The notes under the pieces: model-generated | What the model was told of the DNA's origin: nothing | Databases searched by the model: none | Seen by the model: the letters and a program-made list of their open reading frames with translations, nothing else | Shown here: one piece after another, positions 58,474-64,000 of the stretch | Numbering within the stretch: the stretch's first letter is position 1 | How the letters are laid out: each line of letters starts with the position of its first letter | Made by a program: the position numbers and the translations under genes | Assembly (NCBI RefSeq): GCF_018835585.1 | Contig: NZ_JAHGVE010000014.1 | Location: 1-64,000 of the forward strand | Direction: 5' to 3' | Length of the DNA stretch: 64,000 nucleotides | DNA from: Pelorhabdus rhamnosifermentans | Lineage (GTDB): Bacteria > Bacillota > Negativicutes > UMGS1260

Positions 58474-59106
58474 ATGCAAAATTTATTTACAATTTTTGAA
58501 AAAGGCGGCATCGTCATGATACCGCTTCTAATTTGCTCCATTTTCGTGATAACCATTGGGCTAGAGCGTTTTTGGTTTTACCGTAAAGCACAGACCCCTG
58601 TTACTTCACTCTTAAACAAACTAACACCGCTGTTTGCTGTCGGAAAGTGGCAGGAAGCAGAAACAATCTGTCATAATGAAACAGGAGTCGTGGCAAAAGT
58701 CATCGCCACAGGTCTTACTTATTTCATTGTAACACATCATGTCGACGGACTGACAAATTCTTTAGAAGGTGCAGCAACTCACTGGTCTTCTCTGCTCAGG
58801 AACCGACTGAATTATCTCGATATGATTGTTACCTTATCACCTCTACTTGGACTACTTGGGACAGTAACAGGGATGATTAATACCTTCAGCGTTCTTACCA
58901 TTCAAGCAGGCCAGCCCTCTGCTATTACCGGCGGAATCGGCGAGGCCTTAATAGCCACCGCAACAGGTCTCTGTATTGCCATCGTCGCTTTAGTTATCCA
59001 CAGTATTTTTGCCCAATGGCTGGACAACATTATTACGGATATCGAACAAGTCTCAACACTGCTTGTCGATCAGGCAACAAGGATGGAAAATAATGAAACT
59101 GCGTAA
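58474..59106 (+). CDS. exbB: ExbB/TolQ/MotA-family proton channel protein
   Basis: A 210-residue inner-membrane protein with three helices (about 12-35, 105-130, 150-180). It has the conserved LSPLLGLLGTVTGMINTF and GGIGEALIATATGLCIAIVAL of ExbB/TolQ, whose threonines line the proton path. With ExbD and TonB encoded behind it, it energises outer-membrane transport. It overlaps exbD by 14 bases. The start follows ACGAGGTG. Confidence 0.93.
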   Translation: MQNLFTIFEKGGIVMIPLLICSIFVITIGLERFWFYRKAQTPVTSLLNKLTPLFAVGKWQEAETICHNETGVVAKVIATGLTYFIVTHHVDGLTNSLEGAATHWSSLLRNRLNYLDMIVTLSPLLGLLGTVTGMINTFSVLTIQAGQPSAITGGIGEALIATATGLCIAIVALVIHSIFAQWLDNIITDIEQVSTLLVDQATRMENNETA

Positions 59107-59500
59107 TTTGCGTCTAGAACATCAACCACGGATTATGATTATTCCTATGATTGATATTATCTTCTTTTTACTCGTCTTTTTCATGATGAGTACCTTATAT
59201 ATGCATGATCAACAAAGCATTGCGATTAATCTACCTTCTGCGGCCACAGCAACGAAAGAAACAGTGGATCAACCATTGACACTTCTTATGACTGCCGACA
59301 ATAAATTATTGTTCAACAATCAGGAAATTCCCCCTGGAGCGCTCTCTGCAACAATCAGTATGGCCCTGACAAACCATCCTAATGCTCCCTTCATTTTAAA
59401 AGCAGACCGTCAGATTGAATACGGCAAGGTCATTACTCTTCTCGACAACCTAAAGCAATTGGGTGTCAAAAAAATATCTTTTGCCACAGAGGTCAAATAA
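59093..59500 (+). CDS. exbD: ExbD/TolR-family protein
   Basis: A 135-residue protein with one N-terminal membrane helix. The essential proton-carrying aspartate is the D of IPMIDIIFFLLVFFMMST (about 19). The periplasmic domain ends VITLLDNLKQLGVKKISFATE, typical of ExbD. The start at 59093 lies inside exbB after AAGGATGG; the longer frame from 59009 would be an artefact. Confidence 0.93.
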   Translation: MKLRNLRLEHQPRIMIIPMIDIIFFLLVFFMMSTLYMHDQQSIAINLPSAATATKETVDQPLTLLMTADNKLLFNNQEIPPGALSATISMALTNHPNAPFILKADRQIEYGKVITLLDNLKQLGVKKISFATEVK

Positions 59501-59502
59501 AG

Positions 59503-60177
59503 ATGAACACGCAAGGAACACTCTCTTCTTGGACAAAAGCACTTTTTATTTCTATTTTTTGTCACAGTTTGTTCATATTCATACTTTTTTGTTTGCAAAC
59601 TGCCCCACCTGATTCACAGCCAGAAATAACAGAACTCTATGAAATGGATCTGACGCAATCGTTAGCAGATCCGTCCGAACCTACGGCAAACACTCCGTCT
59701 GACAGTGTCCCGCCTGAAGATGAACAGATGTTAGCAATTAATCCTTCCAAAACGCCGCAGAATGAAAAAAAAGCGCAAGAGTCCGAACAAAATCTGAATC
59801 CTCCCCTTCCTGACATCAAACCGCTCGACATCCCGCCAAACATCAAAAAAAATATACAAGAACCCAAGGTAAAAAAACCAATAGTCAAACCAATATATCC
59901 TGAAAACTTCACTCCAACCCAACAGCCTTTTAAAATTATTTTAGACATTGCTGTCTTAGAATCAGGCCAGCCTATTGTTATTAAGGTAGAACAATCCTCA
60001 GGAAACAAAGAACTAGACAACGCAGCTATTACGGCCTTTAGCCATTGGAGCTACGATCCAGCCATTAACCTTGATACAGGAAAGCCAGTTTCTTTTTTCG
60101 CAAAGATTACTTTGACAGACATTGATTTCACCTATCCACCCGATAAAAACACCGCACAACAACATCATCATCCATAG
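59503..60177 (+). CDS. tonB: TonB-family energy transducer
   Basis: A 224-residue protein. It has one N-terminal membrane helix (about 12-32), a proline- and acid-rich periplasmic linker (about 35-130; KPLDIPPNIKK, EPKVKKPIVKPIYPENF) and a C-terminal TonB domain (about 140-205) with VIKVEQSSGNKELDNAAITAFSHW. It ends in a HHHP tail. It spans to TonB-dependent receptors of the outer membrane; none is encoded here. It follows exbD by two bases and a terminator follows it. Confidence 0.92.
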   Translation: MNTQGTLSSWTKALFISIFCHSLFIFILFCLQTAPPDSQPEITELYEMDLTQSLADPSEPTANTPSDSVPPEDEQMLAINPSKTPQNEKKAQESEQNLNPPLPDIKPLDIPPNIKKNIQEPKVKKPIVKPIYPENFTPTQQPFKIILDIAVLESGQPIVIKVEQSSGNKELDNAAITAFSHWSYDPAINLDTGKPVSFFAKITLTDIDFTYPPDKNTAQQHHHP

Positions 60178-60179
60178 TT

Positions 60180-60219
60180 AAAAGCGTGAATCTCTTAACC
60201 CAAGGGATCATGCTTTTTT
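60180..60219 (+). terminator. Terminator after tonB
   Basis: An imperfect AAAGCGTGA / TCATGCTTT hairpin followed by a run of T, three bases past the stop. Confidence 0.7.
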
Positions 60220-60301
60220 CATGTGCGCATGATAAAGGAATCATCTATTTTTCGCAGAATTTAATATTCAGAAAATGGATTCGTTACAAGGAGTGACATC
60301 G

Positions 60302-61810
60302 GTGGATTTATACGAGACATTATATGAATTGCGCAACGAAGTATTTCATGAAGGAATGACACTCTTTTCCCGTTGGAAACCCTCCATTTACCGTAAATCC
60401 TTTTTACTTAGCGCACTCAATTTATCGTTTTATTTAGCGCTTCGCTGTCGGGATTTAAGGACGCTACAAAAAGCATTGCTTCCATTCGGACTTTCCTCAC
60501 TCGGCAAAAGCGAAGCCCAGGCCTTAGCCAGCCTTGATGCAGTCCTTGCTTCACTTGGACGTATTTGCAATAAGCCTCAGGCAGAACTGATGGACTATCC
60601 AAATGAACGAACTTTCTTTCGCGGCGATAAAATTCTGACACGCAACACCAGGAGGCTTCTTGGCAGTCCTGATTCTCGCCGTCACGTGGGAATCATGGTG
60701 ACACTCCCCACAGAAGCAGCAGCAAATTATTCCCTCATTAAAAAACTCATGAAGAGCGGAATGGATGCGGCACGCATTAATTGCGCCCATGACACTGCAG
60801 CGCAATGGGAAAAAATGATTGCCCATATCCGTCAAGCTGAACAAGCAACAGGCAAACATTGCAAAATTTTTATGGATCTTGCCGGACCAAAAGTACGCAT
60901 TGCTGAGCTTCTTGCCCTTGCACCCGAAACCAAGCTATTTACAGGCGATGAATTCTTTCTCGCTTCAGGTAAAATCACCGATTACCCTACAGAATATCGC
61001 GGTTCCATCATTATTACGTGTAATATTCCCGAAATTTTCACCCACTTACAGCCCCGGGATCCCCTCTTAATTGACGATGGAAAAATTGAAGCCAAAGTAA
61101 GCGCCCTGACCAAACAAGGCGCTTACATAAAAATAACCCATGCCGGGCCAAATGGAAATAAAATCAAAGTCCAAAAAAGCCTTAATTTCCCTCAGACTCC
61201 ATTCGATTTATCGCCACTAACACCCAAAGATCTAAAAGATCTTAACTTTATTGCCACTCATGCTGACGCTATTTGTTACTCTTTTGTTAAAACAGCCCAT
61301 GATATTGAGCTCTTGCAAAATGAATTATTTCAACGAGTCGGAAATTTTTACCGTACCATTTCCCTTGTGGCCAAAATTGAAACAAGTCAAGCCATGGAAA
61401 ACTTGCCTGAAATCATTGTACAAGCGGCTTCCAAGCAGCCCCTTGGCATCATGATTGCCCGTGGCGACTTAGCTGTTGAAGTGGGCTATCGCCGCTTATC
61501 AGAGTTGCAAGAAGAAATCTTGTGGATTTGCGAAGCTGCTCATGTACCCGTCATTTGGTCTACACAAGTTTTAGAAAATCTGATCAAAAACGGCACACCC
61601 TCACGAGCTGAAATCACGGACGCAGCCATGGGAGAAAGGGCGGAATGTGTCATGTTAAACAAAGGCCCTTTTATTGTCCAAGCAGTCGAAATACTTGCTG
61701 ACATTCTAGAACGCATGCAACACCATCAATATAAGAAGGCTCCCCAACTCAGAGCACTCAACATTGCCATGAACGCCGCAGCTACACTTCATACTCCCAA
61801 AAATGGCTAG
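60302..61810 (+). CDS. Pyruvate kinase-like protein with N-terminal extension
   Basis: A 502-residue protein. The first 125 residues are a helical domain unlike pyruvate kinase. Residues about 130-480 are a pyruvate kinase barrel with inserted B domain. Catalytic elements are kept in altered form: DLAGPKVR for DTKGPEIR, LIDDGKIEA, the AKIET lysine-glutamate, MIARGDLAVE, WSTQVLENL and AEITDAAMGERAECVMLNKGP. The C-terminal allosteric domain of normal pyruvate kinase is missing. It may be an unregulated kinase or act on another enol-phosphate substrate. The GTG at 60302 has AAGGAG; an ATG at 60275 has none. Confidence 0.8.
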   Translation: MDLYETLYELRNEVFHEGMTLFSRWKPSIYRKSFLLSALNLSFYLALRCRDLRTLQKALLPFGLSSLGKSEAQALASLDAVLASLGRICNKPQAELMDYPNERTFFRGDKILTRNTRRLLGSPDSRRHVGIMVTLPTEAAANYSLIKKLMKSGMDAARINCAHDTAAQWEKMIAHIRQAEQATGKHCKIFMDLAGPKVRIAELLALAPETKLFTGDEFFLASGKITDYPTEYRGSIIITCNIPEIFTHLQPRDPLLIDDGKIEAKVSALTKQGAYIKITHAGPNGNKIKVQKSLNFPQTPFDLSPLTPKDLKDLNFIATHADAICYSFVKTAHDIELLQNELFQRVGNFYRTISLVAKIETSQAMENLPEIIVQAASKQPLGIMIARGDLAVEVGYRRLSELQEEILWICEAAHVPVIWSTQVLENLIKNGTPSRAEITDAAMGERAECVMLNKGPFIVQAVEILADILERMQHHQYKKAPQLRALNIAMNAAATLHTPKNG

Positions 61811-61812
61811 TG

Positions 61813-62676
61813 CTACAGTACTGCCTGCTGCTCAGTCCGCGCTGTAGCAGCTGTTTGCAACACTTGCTGTAACGCAGTAATTTTCTGTTGCTGAGCAGCT
61901 GTAGCATAAAGATCTTCGTCCTCTTGTCCTTGCCGCTGAACTACTAAAATGGTAAATTCTTTGCGCGGGGCACATTCAATACGAACCATCTGATCGAGCG
62001 GAGTCATTTCATATGTTATATGCTGACTGTCATTGAAAACAAAATACAAGTAATGGCTGGACAATATCAGAACACCGCGTTTAGCCTTCGATTCAACCTG
62101 ACCGACAACACAATAAAATGTCTCTCCCAGCCATAAGGCTGGGGGACTTTTTTTTATGAGATCTTGCTCACTTTCAGCTAGCTCACGCAACAGTGAGTCA
62201 GGGAATGTATCATGAGAAACGACTTCACCACGAACAACCGAAAATAAGGCACCGACTGACTGACACGCCTTCATGACAGGCAATACATCTACCCAATGAC
62301 TCTTATACATCAAAATAGCCGGTGTCATATCGACGGCCAACCGAACAGCGAAACGTTCCCGCTGAAGTAAACCTGTAAGCTTACAAAACAATTCTTCTTT
62401 ATTTGGACAATATTTTAAAACAAGCGTACAATTTTCATCCGCCACAGGCAACAATGCTGCCGTAGCTTCCGGTACTTGAAGATTAAATGAAAGATCCGGC
62501 ATAGCAACGCTGATTTCTTGTTTAGCAAGTTTTCGTTGTTTTACCTTATGCTTATCTTTGTGCTTTTTTTCATGAATCTTTTTACCACAATAGGGACAAA
62601 ATCGAAACACATCAGAAATCGTTAACTTTTCACCACAAAAGGGGCAATATTGAACAGCAATGATTGGTGTTGTCAT
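61813..62676 (-). CDS. Double zinc-ribbon protein of unknown function
   Basis: A 287-residue cytoplasmic protein. The N-terminus has two CPxCG knuckles (YCPFCGEKL, FCPYCGKKI) forming a zinc ribbon, followed by a Lys/His-rich linker. About 60-180 is an alpha/beta domain that I do not recognise. About 185-270 looks like a GRAM/PH-type beta fold (KRGVLILSSHYLYFVFND). Its start lies 14 bp after the stop of the larger upstream gene, with GGAGG between, so the two are an operon. It converges with the pyruvate-kinase-like gene, with two bases between the stops. Confidence 0.65.
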   Translation of the reverse strand: MTTPIIAVQYCPFCGEKLTISDVFRFCPYCGKKIHEKKHKDKHKVKQRKLAKQEISVAMPDLSFNLQVPEATAALLPVADENCTLVLKYCPNKEELFCKLTGLLQRERFAVRLAVDMTPAILMYKSHWVDVLPVMKACQSVGALFSVVRGEVVSHDTFPDSLLRELAESEQDLIKKSPPALWLGETFYCVVGQVESKAKRGVLILSSHYLYFVFNDSQHITYEMTPLDQMVRIECAPRKEFTILVVQRQGQEDEDLYATAAQQQKITALQQVLQTAATARTEQQAVL

Positions 62677-62690
62677 GAGCTATTCCTCCA

Positions 62691-64000
62691 TCACAGTGAA
62701 TTCTGAAATTCTCGTACTGTAACAATGGGTTCCTGGCTGTCTAAAAAACCGATATCCACTTTATCGCCGATTTGCGTTAAGGGAAGTCGCGGCGAAACTT
62801 GAACCGTCGAAACAAAAACCCTCGGATCGCCTTCAATCATAAAGTAGAAGTAAGATTCTCCGCCTTTCACAGCGGATGTAAACCGAACAATTTTCCCCGT
62901 AAGTTTTACATCTTTTTGTTCACTGCCAGGTACAAATTGATTTCCCTGACTGGCCAGTGTCTGACGATAAGTACGCAGTGCGGATTCAACGTCAGCTCCA
63001 ACACCGACGAGATTGTAATTTTCTACCGAAACAAATGAAACAGCTTTTAACAATCCTTCCTTATCCTTGAGTGGAGCAATATAAGTAGGTACACCATAAA
63101 TATTGTACAAAATTGGTTCTGCTGACCGATACCCTTTTTCTTGAACCTGACCTTCAGCCGATTTTTTTGCTCCCTCTTCTGTCGCCCCCGAAACCTTATA
63201 CCACTTAGCTTCTTTCGTGCGCGAATTAACCAAAATAAAACCTACTGTACTTTCATCCTTACCAGAAGAAGTAATTCCTGTATACCAGTACACATTATTG
63301 TCATCACCATAAATAAGATTAAGACCATTTCCTGCTGGCTTCAACGTTCCTGTCTTAGTCAAGAGAGCATTCCAATAACCATTAATATACTCACCCCAAT
63401 GAACAATCTGACGGTAAATCGTTGCTTCCGGCTGTAACCTGTCAATCCAGGCTGGAGCCTGATCTAACGCATAAGTTTGTATTTCACCTGTCTGAGCATT
63501 AACAGTCGCCACTCCTACTGCATCCGCCCCCTGGTAACCTACTTTATTTTTATAGAGTGTTACCACCCAATAAGGATGATAATCATCATCAATTTCAAAA
63601 GAAAAATCTGTCATTCCTACATTCATAATGCCATGAAAATAAAGGTAACGTGGCAAAAGATCGAATAAAAATCCTTGTGTTTGAACCTTAATATGAACAT
63701 CTTGTCCATCTACAGTCTGTACTAATCGAACATCTTGTGGATTCGTTGCGGAAACCATGACATAGCCTTTACTGCCAAGCTGATGATTCATGAGCCATTG
63801 AAAAAAGCCTCGATGTTCAAGCGGCGCCACGTAATAAAGTTTATCACGGACTTTTTGCAGCACAAGTTCACCTAATTGAACTTCACTGCCTAAAGCTGGA
63901 ACTTCACCAATTTTTTTATCAGCAAGTTTACGAGCCGTTTCTTCATCTACAATGCGAATTTGTGACAGAGATATCGGTGCCACATCGGTTGTAAAAGAAC
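62691..64000 (-). CDS. Unknown protein, 5' end beyond the window
   Basis: The reading frame is open to the right edge, so at least 436 C-terminal residues are seen and the start is missing. A first segment (about 10-90) resembles a propeptide/PepSY-type fold. It is followed by FSFEIDDDYHPYWVVTLYKN and VGVATVNAQTGEIQTYALDQAP, also PepSY-like, then repeated beta segments (DNNVYWYTGITSSGKDESTV, EKGYRSAEPILYNIYGVPTY). The end (LTGKIVRFTSAVKGGESYFYF) looks like an OB-type strand set. The missing N-terminus may hold membrane helices. I do not recognise the family. Confidence 0.6.
   Translation of the reverse strand, partial: SFTTDVAPISLSQIRIVDEETARKLADKKIGEVPALGSEVQLGELVLQKVRDKLYYVAPLEHRGFFQWLMNHQLGSKGYVMVSATNPQDVRLVQTVDGQDVHIKVQTQGFLFDLLPRYLYFHGIMNVGMTDFSFEIDDDYHPYWVVTLYKNKVGYQGADAVGVATVNAQTGEIQTYALDQAPAWIDRLQPEATIYRQIVHWGEYINGYWNALLTKTGTLKPAGNGLNLIYGDDNNVYWYTGITSSGKDESTVGFILVNSRTKEAKWYKVSGATEEGAKKSAEGQVQEKGYRSAEPILYNIYGVPTYIAPLKDKEGLLKAVSFVSVENYNLVGVGADVESALRTYRQTLASQGNQFVPGSEQKDVKLTGKIVRFTSAVKGGESYFYFMIEGDPRVFVSTVQVSPRLPLTQIGDKVDIGFLDSQEPIVTVREFQNSL

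Overview
The window looks like chromosome of a diderm, spore-forming Firmicute of the Negativicutes (Sporomusaceae-like, e.g. the Pelosinus/Sporomusa group). Reasons: Firmicute-type Shine-Dalgarno sites, frequent TTG/GTG starts, T-box leaders and a YtaF sporulation protein occur together with outer-membrane machinery (TpsB/TpsA two-partner secretion, ExbB-ExbD-TonB). This placement is inference from gene content. No rRNA, tRNA, IS element, prophage or CRISPR array was seen.

Layout. 1-200: a promoter, a foldable RNA and an intrinsic terminator reading out of the left edge. 0.3-6.6 kb: small DUF6506-like protein, AraC regulator, EamA exporter, cyanase, chemoreceptor, MFS carrier. 5.3-11.7 kb: D-amino-acid catabolism (N-acyl-D-amino-acid deacylase, D-threonine-aldolase/DSD-like enzyme, DsdA D-serine dehydratase, carrier) divergent from an XRE-cupin regulator. 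12-22.4 kb: M20 peptidase followed by a 20-codon ORF, a winged-helix regulator, and a cysteine/serine degradation set (ridA, CyuP-like permease, CyuA-like desulfidase) with a good sigma-54 promoter and a sigma-54 activator beside it, then a gamma-glutamyltransferase.

22.7-29.8 kb: a two-partner secretion pair (tpsB-tpsA) whose leader is a c-di-GMP-I riboswitch overlapping an intrinsic terminator. This is the most striking item in the window. 29.9-38.2 kb: pheA under its own T-box, and a tryptophan operon in the unusual order trpD-F-C-B-A-E-G behind two tandem UGG T-boxes. 38.2-40.6 kb: VIT-family metal transporter, an AhbC/NirJ1-type radical SAM protein and a small unknown.

40.9-48.6 kb: pyruvate carboxylase, small EamA-like protein, YtaF, then a two-gene metal (probably Mg2+) unit: a PRC-barrel/MgtE-N/CBS protein plus a divergent NRAMP carrier. 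48.7-54.9 kb: glutamate synthase gltB-gltD. 55.2-58.3 kb: two DEAD-box helicases, a CoA-binding protein and a Cys-rich small protein. 58.5-61.8 kb: exbB-exbD-tonB and a pyruvate-kinase-like protein. 61.8-64 kb: a zinc-ribbon protein and a protein truncated by the window edge.

Themes: amino-acid degradation through 2-aminoacrylate intermediates (CyuA, DsdA, DSD-like enzyme, with RidA to clear them), RNA-level control (one c-di-GMP riboswitch, three T-boxes, one unidentified leader), and surface or outer-membrane functions. Identifications rest on motif recognition by eye; no database search was run.
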